DNA from: Cribrihabitans_A neustonicus
GTDB taxonomy: Bacteria; Pseudomonadota; Alphaproteobacteria; Rhodobacterales; Rhodobacteraceae
Length of the DNA: 64,000 nucleotides
Assembly: GCF_048820895.1 (NCBI RefSeq)
Contig: NZ_JBMERQ010000008.1
Coordinates: 86,940-150,939, forward strand
Direction: 5' to 3'
The stretch's first letter is position 1, and every line of letters starts with the position of its first letter. Below, piece by piece: positions 15,513-24,964 of this stretch. The notes below the pieces were generated by a model that made no database searches, had not been told where the DNA came from, and saw nothing but the letters and a program-made list of their open reading frames with translations. The position numbers were made by a program, and so were the translations under genes.

Positions 15513-17048
15513 ATGACAGAGATCCCCGTGACATTTTCCGACGACCAGGCCACCGCCTTCGACAGCGTGGCGGAGCTTCTGCTGAAGGCTGGGGTGGATC
15601 TGGCGGACTGTCTTCTGCATCCGCCTCGCGGCGATGCCGGGGTGATGGCGGTTATCGGCAAGGCGGGTTCCGGCAAGACGCTTTTGCTGGCGGAGCTCTA
15701 CAAGGCGCTGGAGCAGGCGGGCGTCGACGTCGTCTCGGGCGATTACGAAAGCCGCAAGAAGACCGACCGGCGCACGCTGGCGATTCTCGCGCCCACCAAC
15801 AAGGCGGCGAGTGTGCTGCGCCTTCGCGGTGTGCCCGCCACCACCATCCACCGCATTCTCTACACGCCGGTATACGATCCGGAGTATGAGCGCATTGCAG
15901 AATGGCTCTCCGGAAACGGCGAGAAGCCCGAAATTGAAGGCCTGAGCGAGGAAGCCCTGGCCCGCGCCGCCGCCTTTTTCGGGAAGAACAAGTCAATTCC
16001 CGGGGCGCTTGCCGCTGCGGGACTGCGCGGCTCCGACTTCATCACCGGCTGGAAGCGGCGCGAAGAGCCGCTCGACATCGGTTTCATTGACGAGGCCTCG
16101 ATGCTGGACGACCGCCAGTTCGAGGACCTGAAGGAGATCTTTCCCAATCTGGTGCTGTTCGGCGATCCGGCACAGCTCGCGCCGGTGAACCAGTCCGGCT
16201 CGATGGTATTCGACACGCTGCCTGAGCCGCGCCGCTTGATTCTGAACCGGGTGCACCGGCAGGAGGCGGGCAACCCGATCCTCGACCTGGCCCACGCGCT
16301 CGCCGATCCGCAGTTGGGCTTCGAGGATTTCGAACGTATGGTGGAGGACACCGCGCGCCGCGATGATCGCGTGGTCTGGGGCCAGCGGGTGGAGGTCGAC
16401 TTGATGGCGCGCTCGCCAGTGCTGGTGTGGCGCAACGCGACGCGCATCCGGCTGATCAACGCTTTTCGAACCGTGCACGGCGCCCCTGAAGATGCGCTGA
16501 TCGCAGGCGAGCCCCTGATCTGCGACGGGCTGGAGCTGCCGCTCAAGCACCGCAAGAAACGCCTCGATCTGGAGGCGCGCGGGCTGATCAAGGGCGCCCA
16601 GGTGATCTACCTCGGCCCCGGCCGCAAACCCGGCTTCTCACGCCTGCACGTGATGGGCGCCGAGGACCCGCAGGTCTCCGCCGCCTCCATCGTGAAGATC
16701 GAGAAACCGGACGAGGAAGAGCCCTTCATCCCCTATGCCGCCCGCATGGGGGCCACCTTCCTGCACGGTGCCGCGGTGACCATCCACAAGGCGCAAGGCT
16801 CGCAATGGGACACCGCGCAGGTCTTCGCCCCCGACATCTATGCCGCCGCCCGCATGGGCCGGGTCGAGGCGGGCCAGCCGCTCTGGAAACGGCTCGCCTA
16901 TGTCGCCATCACCCGCGCTCAGGAGCGGCTGATCTGGGTGGTGCGCAACCGGCTCGCGAAGCCGACCGCCGCGCTGCCGGTCGACGACCTGAAGGCACTG
17001 CCTGCCGCGGCGCTGACGCTGGAAGCCCAGGAGGAAACCCCGGCATGA
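15513..17048 (+). CDS. RecD-like ATP-dependent DNA helicase (AAA)
   Basis: A 511-residue superfamily 1 helicase. Walker A GKAGSGKT is at residues 49-56. Motif Ia LAPTNKAA follows, and Walker B is GFIDEASM near residue 193. FGDPAQLAPV is the SF1 motif III, NRVHRQ is motif IV, and the C-terminal HKAQGSQW and YVAITRAQERL are motifs V/VI of the UvrD/RecD C-terminal fold. It lacks the RecBC partners, so it is likely a stand-alone helicase or nuclease-associated protein in DNA repair. Its stop overlaps the start of the next gene (ATGA). Confidence 0.85.
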   Translation: MTEIPVTFSDDQATAFDSVAELLLKAGVDLADCLLHPPRGDAGVMAVIGKAGSGKTLLLAELYKALEQAGVDVVSGDYESRKKTDRRTLAILAPTNKAASVLRLRGVPATTIHRILYTPVYDPEYERIAEWLSGNGEKPEIEGLSEEALARAAAFFGKNKSIPGALAAAGLRGSDFITGWKRREEPLDIGFIDEASMLDDRQFEDLKEIFPNLVLFGDPAQLAPVNQSGSMVFDTLPEPRRLILNRVHRQEAGNPILDLAHALADPQLGFEDFERMVEDTARRDDRVVWGQRVEVDLMARSPVLVWRNATRIRLINAFRTVHGAPEDALIAGEPLICDGLELPLKHRKKRLDLEARGLIKGAQVIYLGPGRKPGFSRLHVMGAEDPQVSAASIVKIEKPDEEEPFIPYAARMGATFLHGAAVTIHKAQGSQWDTAQVFAPDIYAAARMGRVEAGQPLWKRLAYVAITRAQERLIWVVRNRLAKPTAALPVDDLKALPAAALTLEAQEETPA

Positions 17049-17782
17049 CCAAGACCATCCTGATCACCGGCGCCAGCTCCGGCATCGGCCGTGCGGTCGC
17101 GGAGCAGTTCCTGGCCGAGGGCTGGCAGGCAGGCCTGCTTGCGCGCCGGGCCGAGGCTTTGGAGGAAGTGGCGGCAAATCGTTCCAATGCTCACGTTCTG
17201 CCGGCCGATGTGACCGACCCGGCGGCAGTGGACAGGGCATTTGCGCGTTTCAGCGCCGCGACCGGCCGCCTCGACGTGCTGTTCAACAACGCAGGCATCT
17301 TCACGCCACCCGGGCTGATCGACGAAATCCCGCTGGAAGACTGGCACGCCTCGCTGAACGTGAACCTCACCGGCATGTTCCTCGCCGCCCGCGCCGCCTT
17401 CCGGCAGATGCGCAGGCAAGACCCGCAGGGCGGGCGGATCATCAACAACGGCTCCATCGCCGCGCATGTGCCGCGCCCCGCGTCGGCGCCCTATGCGGCG
17501 ACCAAGGCGGCGGTCACCGGCCTCACCCGCTCGCTATCCCTTGACGGGCGCGCCTTCAACATCGCCTGCGGCCAGATCGACATCGGCAATGCCCGCACCC
17601 CGATGGTGGAGGAGCTGAGCAACCGCCACGCCGCTGCCAATCCGGAAGGCGAGCCGATGCATACCTTCGCGGTGGAAGACGCCGCCGCGTCGGTGCTGCA
17701 CATGGCCAATCTGCCCTTGGAGGCCAATGTCCAGTTCATGACCGTGATGGCCACCCGAATGCCCTACATCGGCCGCGGCTGA
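17045..17782 (+). CDS. Short-chain dehydrogenase/reductase
   Basis: A 245-residue classical SDR oxidoreductase. The Rossmann motif TGASSGIG is at residues 8-15. FNNAG follows, then the catalytic set NGS and YAATK (Ser, Tyr, Lys), and NVNLTG. The C-terminus IDIGNARTPM is typical of the cofactor-proximal end. The start overlaps the helicase stop by 4 bp, so the two are co-translated. Substrate unknown. A hairpin ends the transcript. Confidence 0.88.
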   Translation: MTKTILITGASSGIGRAVAEQFLAEGWQAGLLARRAEALEEVAANRSNAHVLPADVTDPAAVDRAFARFSAATGRLDVLFNNAGIFTPPGLIDEIPLEDWHASLNVNLTGMFLAARAAFRQMRRQDPQGGRIINNGSIAAHVPRPASAPYAATKAAVTGLTRSLSLDGRAFNIACGQIDIGNARTPMVEELSNRHAAANPEGEPMHTFAVEDAAASVLHMANLPLEANVQFMTVMATRMPYIGRG

Positions 17783-17807
17783 CACGGAACCGGTGCGCCG
17801 CGCAGCA

Positions 17808-17839
17808 GCCTCCGGCGGGGGTGGGAATTGGCCGGAGGC
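17808..17839. terminator. Stem-loop between convergent genes
   Basis: Perfect 9-bp stem GCCTCCGGC (17808-17816) and GCCGGAGGC (17831-17839), between the SDR gene and the minus-strand TIGR02186 gene. It could serve both. Confidence 0.5.
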
Positions 17840-17865
17840 CAAGTTGGCAGCGCCGCTCCCGGTCC

Positions 17866-18648
17866 TCAGCGGTCGCGCAGCAGGCTGAATGCGGTCGAGG
17901 CCCCCCAGCCGGCGGCGATGGCAATCACCAGCGACATCACGCCGTAGAGAAAGGGCTGCTCACGCGACAGGCCGTAGAGGAACTTCTCCAGCCCCACCTT
18001 GCGCACGTCGATCACGGTCTCATAGCGCGATACCACCTGGCCCCCGCGGGTGAGGAAGATGCGGGTGTTATAGGCGCCCTCGGTCAGGTCGGCGGGCATG
18101 TCGATGGCGGTGCGGAACAGGGTCTGCTCGTCCACCGCAACGGTATTTTCACGCAGCGAGTAAAGCCCGCCGTTCTCCCGGATGCGCATCACCGCCTCGG
18201 CAAATTTCTGGGCGCCGCGGATGTGCATGGCAGCCCCCACCGAGCGGATCGCGCGGCGGATCGAGACCCGGTGGCGCAAGTCTTCGGTGTCGCGCAGTAC
18301 TTCGCGGAAGGGGGCGGAGGTGGCGACGGCATAAAAGGCAGGCGCCGAATCCACCAGCACGCTGTCTGTGTTGACCCAGATGCCGAAGCGTTTCTCCTTG
18401 CGGCGTACCATGACCGGGGCCTGGGGGCCCGAGACTGCGACAATTACCTGCAGCGGGTCGTCTTCGGGGATAGGGGTTTCGCGCTTCACTGCTCCAAAGA
18501 CCAGAATCTCGGAGCCGTCGAAAGTAGCGGTGATGGCGACCCGGTCCTGGCTCAACCCGAGCACAACCTCTTCTTCGCCAGCCTGGGGCGCGGAGAGGGG
18601 AAGCAGCGCGAGGGCAAGCCCGAGAGCCAGGCGGGGCAGGGCGGCCAT
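17866..18648 (-). CDS. TIGR02186 family membrane-anchored protein
   Basis: A 260-residue protein with a signal peptide (about residues 1-22, ending near PQAGEEE) and a C-terminal membrane helix followed by LLRDR, so most of the protein should face the periplasm. The internal sequence FDGSEILVFGAVKRETPI, and the length, match my memory of the TIGR02186 family, usually encoded next to a TauE/SafE exporter, as here (2 bp gap, same strand). Probably an accessory factor of that exporter. Molecular function unknown. Confidence 0.8.
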   Translation of the reverse strand: MAALPRLALGLALALLPLSAPQAGEEEVVLGLSQDRVAITATFDGSEILVFGAVKRETPIPEDDPLQVIVAVSGPQAPVMVRRKEKRFGIWVNTDSVLVDSAPAFYAVATSAPFREVLRDTEDLRHRVSIRRAIRSVGAAMHIRGAQKFAEAVMRIRENGGLYSLRENTVAVDEQTLFRTAIDMPADLTEGAYNTRIFLTRGGQVVSRYETVIDVRKVGLEKFLYGLSREQPFLYGVMSLVIAIAAGWGASTAFSLLRDR

Positions 18649-18650
18649 GG

Positions 18651-19574
18651 TCAGTGCCCTCCCGGCGCGCCGAGCGTATAAAGCTCGCCCGGCATCAGCA
18701 GCAGGTCGAGCGCCAGCTTGGCGCAGACTGCGATGACCATCAGCGCCAGCAGAATGCGCAGCTGCTCGGCCTTGAGGTAGACGCCGATGCGGGTGCCGAT
18801 CTGGGCGCCGATCACGCCGCCAATCAGCAGGAGCACAGCCAGCATGATGTCCACCGTGTAGTTGGTTGTTGCGTGCAGCATGGTTGTGAAGCCGGTGACC
18901 AGGATAATCTGGAACAACGAAGTGCCGACCACGACCTTCGTCGGCATGCCCAGGATGTAAATCATCGCGGGCACCATGATGAAACCGCCGCCGACCCCCA
19001 TGATCGCGGCCAGGATGCCGACGCAGACCCCCACCAGAATCGGAGGAATCACCGAGATATAGAGCCCGGAGGTGCGGAAGCGCATCTTGAAGGGGAGCGC
19101 GTGCACCCAGCCGCGCTGGCGCCTTGCGGGTGCCGGGCTGCCGCCTGCGCGTCTCGCCTTGCGGATGGCGTTCAGGCTTTCGATGAACATCAGCCCGCCC
19201 ACCACGCCGAGGAAGACCACATAGCAAAGCTTCACCAGGAGATCGACCTGCCCCGCAGCCTTCAGCAGATTGAAGACCACAACCCCCAGGGCCGCGCCTA
19301 TGAGGCCGCCCGCCTGCAGCACCAGGCCCATCTTGATGTCGACCGTGCGCCTTCGGAAGTGCGCCAGCACGCCCGAGAAAGACGACGCGACGATCTGGTT
19401 TGCCTCGGTCGCCACCGCCACCGCGGGCGGGATGCCGATGAAGAACAGAAGCGGCGTCATCAGGAAGCCGCCGCCGACCCCGAACATACCCGAGAGGATG
19501 CCGACCATCCCGCCAAGACCGAGGAGCAGGAAGGCATTGACCGAGACCTCGGCGATGGGAAGGTATATCTGCAT
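18651..19574 (-). CDS. Sulfite exporter TauE/SafE family permease
   Basis: A 307-residue membrane protein with about eight helices in two repeated halves. Each half opens with the family glycine motif: GMVGILSGMFGVGGGFLMTP near residue 20 and GILAAIMGVGGGFIMVP near residue 180. The family moves sulfite, sulfoacetate or related organosulfur anions out of the cell. A Pro/Arg-rich loop links the halves. It is co-transcribed with the TIGR02186 gene. Substrate not determined. Confidence 0.88.
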   Translation of the reverse strand: MQIYLPIAEVSVNAFLLLGLGGMVGILSGMFGVGGGFLMTPLLFFIGIPPAVAVATEANQIVASSFSGVLAHFRRRTVDIKMGLVLQAGGLIGAALGVVVFNLLKAAGQVDLLVKLCYVVFLGVVGGLMFIESLNAIRKARRAGGSPAPARRQRGWVHALPFKMRFRTSGLYISVIPPILVGVCVGILAAIMGVGGGFIMVPAMIYILGMPTKVVVGTSLFQIILVTGFTTMLHATTNYTVDIMLAVLLLIGGVIGAQIGTRIGVYLKAEQLRILLALMVIAVCAKLALDLLLMPGELYTLGAPGGH

Positions 19575-19693
19575 AATCTTTGTTAGCCCGCCGCCCGTTG
19601 AGAAATCAAGAATCCCTGCCGCTGTGCAGCATGCAGGACCGATCAGAGTACGGCAACTGGACTTATCGCGCCGCTGCGGGGCGGCTGCGCGGA

Positions 19694-19860
19694 TGTTCGG
19701 AAAAGGCAGGCGACCGCCGGCGCGGAACCAGGCCGCCTGGCCGCCGCGGGGCACCGGCGCCCGCCCGCGCAGCGGCGATCGGTTGGGGCGGGCGCTCCGC
19801 CGGGAGGGGGCTACGGGCTTGGCCGGCATTAACTGCCACCGACGCGGGCTGGGTGGCCTG
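19694..19860 (-). repeat. Dispersed intergenic repeat family 1, copy at 19.7 kb (divergent)
   Basis: Read on the minus strand this carries TGGCAGTTAATGCCGGCCAA, then GCGCCCGCCCCAACCGATCG, then CGGCCTGGTTCCGCGCCGG. It aligns end to end with copies at 29.1, 47.3 and 52.7 kb and is the least similar of the four. It lies in the 377-bp gap between the TauE and nucleoside permease genes, which otherwise holds only a terminator. No protein is supported. Confidence 0.6.
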
Positions 19861-19900
19861 CGCGCGCGGCGGGTCATGGTTTGGCGGCATCTCACTAAAG

Positions 19901-19927
19901 AAACGCCCGGCTTGGGGCCGGGCGTTT
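19901..19927. terminator. Bidirectional-looking terminator of the nucleoside importer operon
   Basis: Perfect 10-bp stem AAACGCCCGG (19901-19910) and CCGGGCGTTT (19918-19927) with a 7-nt loop and T-rich flanks on both sides. It is 25 bp after the last importer gene on the minus strand. Confidence 0.75.
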
Positions 19928-19951
19928 TTCCCATTCGCGGGGCAGGGCGGC

Positions 19952-20917
19952 TCAGCGCTCCTTCACGTAGGGCTCGCCGCCCGCCCGCGGCGGGATCGCC
20001 TTGCCGACAAAGCCTGCGAGGATCACCACCGTCAGCACGTAGGGCAGCGCATCCATCACCTGCACCGGGATCGTGATGCCGCCGAGCTCGATGCTCTGGA
20101 AGCGCAGCGCCACCGCCTGCAGGAGGCCGAACAGCAGGCAGGCGCCCATCGCGTGCCAGGGCCGCCACTTGGCGAAGATCAGCGCTGCCAGCGCGATGAA
20201 GCCGCGGCCCGCGGTCATGTCCTTCACGAAGCCCGCCTGCAGCGCAGTGGCGAGGTAGGCGCCCGCAATGCCGCAGAGGAAGCCGCAGATCAGCACCGCG
20301 CCATAGCGCAGGCCGACCACCGAGACGCCCGCGGTATCCACTGCCGCCGGATTCTCGCCCACCGCGCGCAGGCGCAGGCCGAAGCGGGTGCGGAACAGGA
20401 TCCACCAGGTGGCGGGCACCGCGAGGAAGGCGAAGTAGACCAGGATCGAATGGCCGGAGAGCAGCTCGGAGTAGATCGGCCCGAACACCGGCACGTCCGC
20501 CACCGCATCGGCAAAGGGCAGCTCGACCGGCTTGAAGCGGCCGCCGCTGAACAGCGAGGGCGTGCGGCCGCCCTGTTTGAACCAGTCCTGCGCCACCAGC
20601 ACCGTCATGCCCGCGGCAAGGAAGTTGATCGCTACGCCGGAGATCAGCTGGTTGCCGCGGAATGTGATCGATGCCACCCCGTGCAGTCCCGCCAGCACCA
20701 GCGAGGAAGCGATGCCCGCCAGCAGGCCGAGCCACACATTGCCGGTGACCGCCGCGACCGCCGCGGAAAAGAAGGCCGCCATCAGCATCTTGCCTTCGAG
20801 GCCGATGTCGAAAATGCCGGCCCGTTCCGAGAACAGGCCCGCAAGGCAGGCCAGCAGCAGCGGCGTTGCCAGGCGGATGGTACTGTCGAACACCTGGATG
20901 ATCGTGAGGAATTCCAT
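19952..20917 (-). CDS. Nucleoside-type ABC transporter permease (second)
   Basis: A 321-residue inner-membrane permease with about eight to ten helices. GIFDIGLEGKMLMAAF near residue 35 is the coupling motif of the BMP-type nucleoside permeases, and LRAVGENPAAVDTAG is the cytoplasmic loop of the family. The ATG at 20917 overlaps the stop of the upstream permease (TGATG); a TTG one codon earlier is less likely. It is the last gene of BMP-(NTF2-like)-ATPase-permease-permease. The likely cargo is purine nucleosides, by analogy to NupPQ and family members. Confidence 0.88.
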   Translation of the reverse strand: MEFLTIIQVFDSTIRLATPLLLACLAGLFSERAGIFDIGLEGKMLMAAFFSAAVAAVTGNVWLGLLAGIASSLVLAGLHGVASITFRGNQLISGVAINFLAAGMTVLVAQDWFKQGGRTPSLFSGGRFKPVELPFADAVADVPVFGPIYSELLSGHSILVYFAFLAVPATWWILFRTRFGLRLRAVGENPAAVDTAGVSVVGLRYGAVLICGFLCGIAGAYLATALQAGFVKDMTAGRGFIALAALIFAKWRPWHAMGACLLFGLLQAVALRFQSIELGGITIPVQVMDALPYVLTVVILAGFVGKAIPPRAGGEPYVKER

Positions 20918-22011
20918 CAAGCCTTCTCCTTGCGCAGCGCCAGGAACAGCTTTTCAAGCGGCATCCGCACCATGTTGTCGAGCGCGCCGGTGAACAGGAT
21001 CACCAGCGCCTGGATCACCACGATCAGCTCGCGCGGGATTGTGGTCCAGAGCGCGAGCTCGGCGCCGCCCTGATAGAGGAAGCCGAACAGGATTGCCGCG
21101 AGGAACACTCCGAACGGGTGGCTGCGGCCCATCAGGGCAACCGCGATGCCGATGAAGCCCGCGCCCTCGGTGGAGTTCAGGACCAGCCGCTCGGCCTCGC
21201 CCATCACGTTGTTGATCGCCATCATGCCCGCCAGTGCGCCGGAGATCAGCATCGCGATCATGATGATCTTCACCGGCGAGATGCCGGCATAGACCGCGCC
21301 CGGCTCGGAATGGCCGTAGGCGCGGATCTCGAAACCCAGCCGGGTGCGCCAGATCAGCAGCCAGACCACGATACAGGCCGCCACCGCCACCAGGAAGGAG
21401 ACATTCGCGGGCGCGGCCTTGGAAAACTCGATCCCCAGGGGCGCCAGGATGTCATGCAGCGACGGCAGGTGCACCGAAGCGGGGAAGCGCGCGGTGGCCG
21501 GGTCCATCGAGCGCTCGGGGCGCAGCACGTTCACCAGCACGTAGTTCAGCACCGCCGCGGCGATGAAGTTGAACATGATGGTGGTAATCACGATGTGGCT
21601 GCCGCGCTTGGCTTGCAGATAGGCCGGGATCGCGGCCCAGGCGGCGCCGAAGAGCCCCGCCCCCAGGGCGGCAAAGACCAGCGCTATCGACCAGTGCGGC
21701 CAGGGGATATAGAGGCAGACCAGCGCCACGCCGAGGCCGCCGAGCATCGCCTGGCCCTCGCCGCCGATGTTGAACATGCGGGCGTGGAAGGCCACCGCCA
21801 CGGCGAGGCCGGTGAACAGGAAGTTGGTGGCATAATAGAGCGTGTAGCCCCAGCCATAGGTCGATCCCAGCGCGCCGCTCACCATCAGATCCACGGCGGC
21901 GATCGGGTCTTCGCCAATCCCGAGGATCACCAGAGCAGAGAGGATTGCGGCCAGCACCAGACTGATCAGGGGGATCAGCACGACGTCGGCCCATTTCGGC
22001 ATTTTGTCCAT
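20917..22011 (-). CDS. Nucleoside-type ABC transporter permease (first)
   Basis: A 364-residue inner-membrane permease with about ten helices. It shows ARMFNIGGEGQAMLGGLG, the ATPase-coupling motif of this family, and EIRAYGHSEPGAVYAG, its cytoplasmic loop. It starts directly after the ATPase stop (TAA then ATG) and overlaps the second permease, so it is tightly co-translated. It forms the heterodimeric channel with that protein. Confidence 0.88.
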   Translation of the reverse strand: MDKMPKWADVVLIPLISLVLAAILSALVILGIGEDPIAAVDLMVSGALGSTYGWGYTLYYATNFLFTGLAVAVAFHARMFNIGGEGQAMLGGLGVALVCLYIPWPHWSIALVFAALGAGLFGAAWAAIPAYLQAKRGSHIVITTIMFNFIAAAVLNYVLVNVLRPERSMDPATARFPASVHLPSLHDILAPLGIEFSKAAPANVSFLVAVAACIVVWLLIWRTRLGFEIRAYGHSEPGAVYAGISPVKIIMIAMLISGALAGMMAINNVMGEAERLVLNSTEGAGFIGIAVALMGRSHPFGVFLAAILFGFLYQGGAELALWTTIPRELIVVIQALVILFTGALDNMVRMPLEKLFLALRKEKA

Positions 22012-23541
22012 TTACGCGGCCTCCCCCGCGACGCCGGCCATCAGAAGGCCGAGTTCTTTTTCATTAGTCTGATCCGCCGGGCGCTCGCCCATGATCATGC
22101 CGTCAAACATCACCGCCACCCGGTCGCTGAGCGACAGGATCTCTTCCAGCTCGACCGAGACAAGGAGGATTGCCTTGCCCTGGTCGCGCAAGGCGACGAT
22201 CTGCTTGTGGATGAATTCGATGGCGCCGATGTCAACGCCGCGGGTGGGCTGGCCAATCAGCAGCAGATCGGGGTTGCGCTCGATTTCACGTGCGACGACG
22301 ATTTTCTGCTGGTTGCCGCCCGAGAAGTTCTTCGCCGCAAGCCAGGGATCGGGCGGCCGTACGTCGAATTTCTCCATTTTGGCGGCGGTGTCGGCCTTCA
22401 GGGCAGCGTTGTTCATCAGCAGCCCGCGCTGGTACTGCGGCGCGTGGTGATAGCCGAAGGCGACGTTCTCCCAGGCGTGGAAGTCCATGATCAGCCCTTC
22501 GCGCTGGCGGTCCTCCGGCACGTGGCCAATGTGGGCGGCGCGGCGCGCGCGTCCGTCGGCGCCATGGCCGGTCAGCGGCAGCGGCTTGCCGTGCAGCTTG
22601 ATCGACCCAGTGCCTTCACGCATGCCGCCAAGCACCTCCAGAAGCTCCGACTGGCCGTTGCCCGCAACCCCTGCAATGCCGAGGATCTCGCCCGCGTGCA
22701 CGGTGAGGTCGATGCCCTTCAGACGTTCAACGCCGGCGCCATCCACCACCTTGAGGTTCTCCACCTCGAGGATGGGCTTGCCGGGGCGGGCGGGGACCTT
22801 GTCCACGCGCAGCAGCACCTTGCGGCCTACCATCAGTTCGGCCAGATGCTCGGGGCTGGTTTCCGCGGTTTTCACAGTGGCGGTCATCTCCCCGCGCCGC
22901 ATCACCGACACTGTGTCGGTGTATTCCATGATTTCGCGGAGCTTATGGGTGATCAGGATGATCGTCTTGCCCTCGCTGCGCAGCCGGTCGAGGATGCGGA
23001 ACAGCTGGTCCGCTTCCGAGGGCGTGAGCACGCCGGTCGGCTCGTCGAGAATAAGGATCTCGGCCTTGCGGTAAAGCGCCTTCAGGATCTCGACCCGCTG
23101 CTGCATGCCGACGCCGATTTCGTCGATGCGCTTGTCCGGATCGACAAAGAGCTCGTATTCCTCCTCCAGCGCCTTCAGCTCCTTGCGGGCGCGGGTGAGC
23201 GAGGGCATCAGCATGCCGCTGTCCTCGGCGCCCAGCACGATGTTCTCCAGCACGGTGAAATTCTCGACCAGCTTGAAATGCTGGAACACCATGCCGATGC
23301 CCGCGGCAATCGCCGCCTGGCTGTCCGGGATCTCGGTCTTCTTGCCGTTGATGAAGACCTCGCCCTTGTCGGCCTTGTAGAAGCCGTAGAGAATCGACAT
23401 CAGCGTCGATTTGCCGGCGCCGTTTTCCCCGATGATACCGTGGATGGTTCCCGGGGCGACGCGAATGGATATGTCCTTGTTTGCCTGGACCGGGCCAAAA
23501 GCCTTTGAAATGCCTTTGAGTTCGATGGCGGGGGCGGTCAC
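22012..23541 (-). CDS. Nucleoside-type ABC transporter ATPase, double domain
   Basis: A 509-residue protein with two nucleotide-binding domains in one chain, as in sugar and nucleoside importers. Domain 1 has Walker A GENGAGKST (about residue 38), signature VGMQQRVEI and Walker B LILDEPTG. Domain 2 has the degenerate Walker A GVAGNGQSE (about residue 290), signature FSGGNQQKI and LLIGQPTRG. It begins with GTG 23541, overlapping the stop of the preceding small gene (GTGA). It energises the two permeases. Confidence 0.92.
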   Translation of the reverse strand: MTAPAIELKGISKAFGPVQANKDISIRVAPGTIHGIIGENGAGKSTLMSILYGFYKADKGEVFINGKKTEIPDSQAAIAAGIGMVFQHFKLVENFTVLENIVLGAEDSGMLMPSLTRARKELKALEEEYELFVDPDKRIDEIGVGMQQRVEILKALYRKAEILILDEPTGVLTPSEADQLFRILDRLRSEGKTIILITHKLREIMEYTDTVSVMRRGEMTATVKTAETSPEHLAELMVGRKVLLRVDKVPARPGKPILEVENLKVVDGAGVERLKGIDLTVHAGEILGIAGVAGNGQSELLEVLGGMREGTGSIKLHGKPLPLTGHGADGRARRAAHIGHVPEDRQREGLIMDFHAWENVAFGYHHAPQYQRGLLMNNAALKADTAAKMEKFDVRPPDPWLAAKNFSGGNQQKIVVAREIERNPDLLLIGQPTRGVDIGAIEFIHKQIVALRDQGKAILLVSVELEEILSLSDRVAVMFDGMIMGERPADQTNEKELGLLMAGVAGEAA

Positions 23542-23798
23542 GCGGGCTCTCCCATGCCTGCAAATCCGATCGGCAGGACTGCTTTGCCGTCTGCGGAACC
23601 GGCAAAGTAATATCCGTGCAGCATCGCGCCAAACTGCGCGATGTAGTCCAGAAAGGCTGCGCGCCCGTGCTCAGGCCCGGGCGCATTTGGATCGGAATAG
23701 TAGAAGTTGGGCCCGGCCGCCGCATCCGCCTTGGCGGCGCGGCTTCCGGGCGACGGATCGCCCCAGGCGGACAACAGAAGATGTAAGGAATCCGTCAT
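23538..23798 (-). CDS. NTF2/SnoaL-like domain protein, apparently shortened
   Basis: An 86-residue protein with a SnoaL-like start: DSLHLLLSAWGD, then FYYSDPNAPGPEHGRAAFLD and YIAQFGAML. Family members usually run to 110-140 residues. Here the second half of the fold is replaced by a short tail ending at the ATPase start. It may be a natural short form or a truncated remnant. An alternative start at 23810 adds four residues. It is wedged between the binding-protein and ATPase genes and overlaps the latter. Function unknown. Confidence 0.6.
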   Translation of the reverse strand: MTDSLHLLLSAWGDPSPGSRAAKADAAAGPNFYYSDPNAPGPEHGRAAFLDYIAQFGAMLHGYYFAGSADGKAVLPIGFAGMGEPA

Positions 23799-23814
23799 CG
23801 CCTGGGGCATGTGC

Positions 23815-24810
23815 TCAGAAGCTCAGCACAGGGCAGCTGTCATCCGACATGTAGTCATGCACTTTGATTTCGCCCGAAGCGATCTTCTCGGCGGCTTCAT
23901 CCACTGCCGATTTCATCTCTTCGGTGACCAGCTCGGCGTTGTGCTCGTCCATCGCGTAGCCGACACCGCCATTGGCCAGCCCCATGACGGAGAAGCCGGT
24001 TTCCATGTCCGGGCCGTCCTGGAAGGCTTCGTAGACCGCGTTTCCGACGTTCTTGGTCATCGAGGTCAGCACCTTGCCCGGATGCAGGTGGTTCTGGTTG
24101 CTGTCCACGCCGATCGACAGAATGCCCTCGTCGGCGGCGGTCTGCAGCACACCCACGCCGGTGCCGCCGGCTGCGGCATAGACCACATCGGCGCCCTGGG
24201 AGATTTGCGCCTTGGTCAGCTCCGAGCCTTTCACCGGGTCGTTCCAGGCGGCGGGCGTGGTGCCGGTCATGTTGGCAATTACCTTGGCGTCAGGCTTCGC
24301 GGCCTTCACGCCCTCGGCATAGCCGCAGGCGAATTTGCGGATCAGCGGGATGTCCATGCCGCCGATGAAGCCGACGGTATCGCTCTTGGAGGCCATCGCC
24401 GCCATCATGCCGACGAGATAGGAGCCCTCATGCTCGTTGAACACCACCGAGCGCACGTTGTCGCCTTCGACGACCATGTCGATGATGGTGAACTTGGTAT
24501 CCGGATAATCCGCTGCCACCTGGCTGAGCGCGTCGGCAAAGGCAAAGCCCACCATCACGATCGGATTGGCGCCGGCCTCAGCAAAGCGGCGCAGCGCCTG
24601 CTCGCGCTGGGCTTCGGACTGCAGCTCGATCTCGCGGTAGCTCTCGCCGGTTTCCTCGGCCCACTGTTTGGCGCCGTTGTAGGCGGCCTCGTTGAAGGAC
24701 TTGTCGAACTTGCCGCCCAGGTCGAAGATCAGCGCCGGTTCGGCAAGCGCAGCGCCGGCGGTCAGGGCCAGCGACGCGGCTGCGCCCATCAGCGATTTCA
24801 TCAGGGTCAT
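23815..24810 (-). CDS. BMP family nucleoside-binding lipoprotein-type substrate-binding protein
   Basis: A 331-residue periplasmic binding protein of the BMP/PnrA family. A cleavable signal peptide (residues 1-23, ending AGAALA) precedes the mature domain, with IFDLGGKFDKSFNEAAYNG, the family ligand-loop start, and DTVGFIGGMDIPLIRKF. The first mature residue is not Cys, so it is soluble rather than lipidated. GGGAG 7 nt upstream of ATG 24810 supports the start. It is the first gene of the importer operon; purine nucleosides are the likely ligands. Confidence 0.9.
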   Translation of the reverse strand: MTLMKSLMGAAASLALTAGAALAEPALIFDLGGKFDKSFNEAAYNGAKQWAEETGESYREIELQSEAQREQALRRFAEAGANPIVMVGFAFADALSQVAADYPDTKFTIIDMVVEGDNVRSVVFNEHEGSYLVGMMAAMASKSDTVGFIGGMDIPLIRKFACGYAEGVKAAKPDAKVIANMTGTTPAAWNDPVKGSELTKAQISQGADVVYAAAGGTGVGVLQTAADEGILSIGVDSNQNHLHPGKVLTSMTKNVGNAVYEAFQDGPDMETGFSVMGLANGGVGYAMDEHNAELVTEEMKSAVDEAAEKIASGEIKVHDYMSDDSCPVLSF

Positions 24811-24964
24811 CAGGATACTCCCACTGCGTTTTGTTTTTTGAGCCGCCGGCCAATACCGGGGGCCGGGCCCTGTGCGGGCCCTGTAGGTGCGGCAATTTAG
24901 CCCGGAGCCCGGGGAGACGGTCAACAGGTTTTTGACCATCTGGTGCGGAATCCGCGCAGGTGGC

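Noticed and set aside
21118..23508. Open frame of 796 codons antisense to the ABC permease and ATPase genes
   Set aside because: Shadow of two intact transporter genes; composition rich in His/Asp/Arg as expected for antisense of GC-rich membrane genes.
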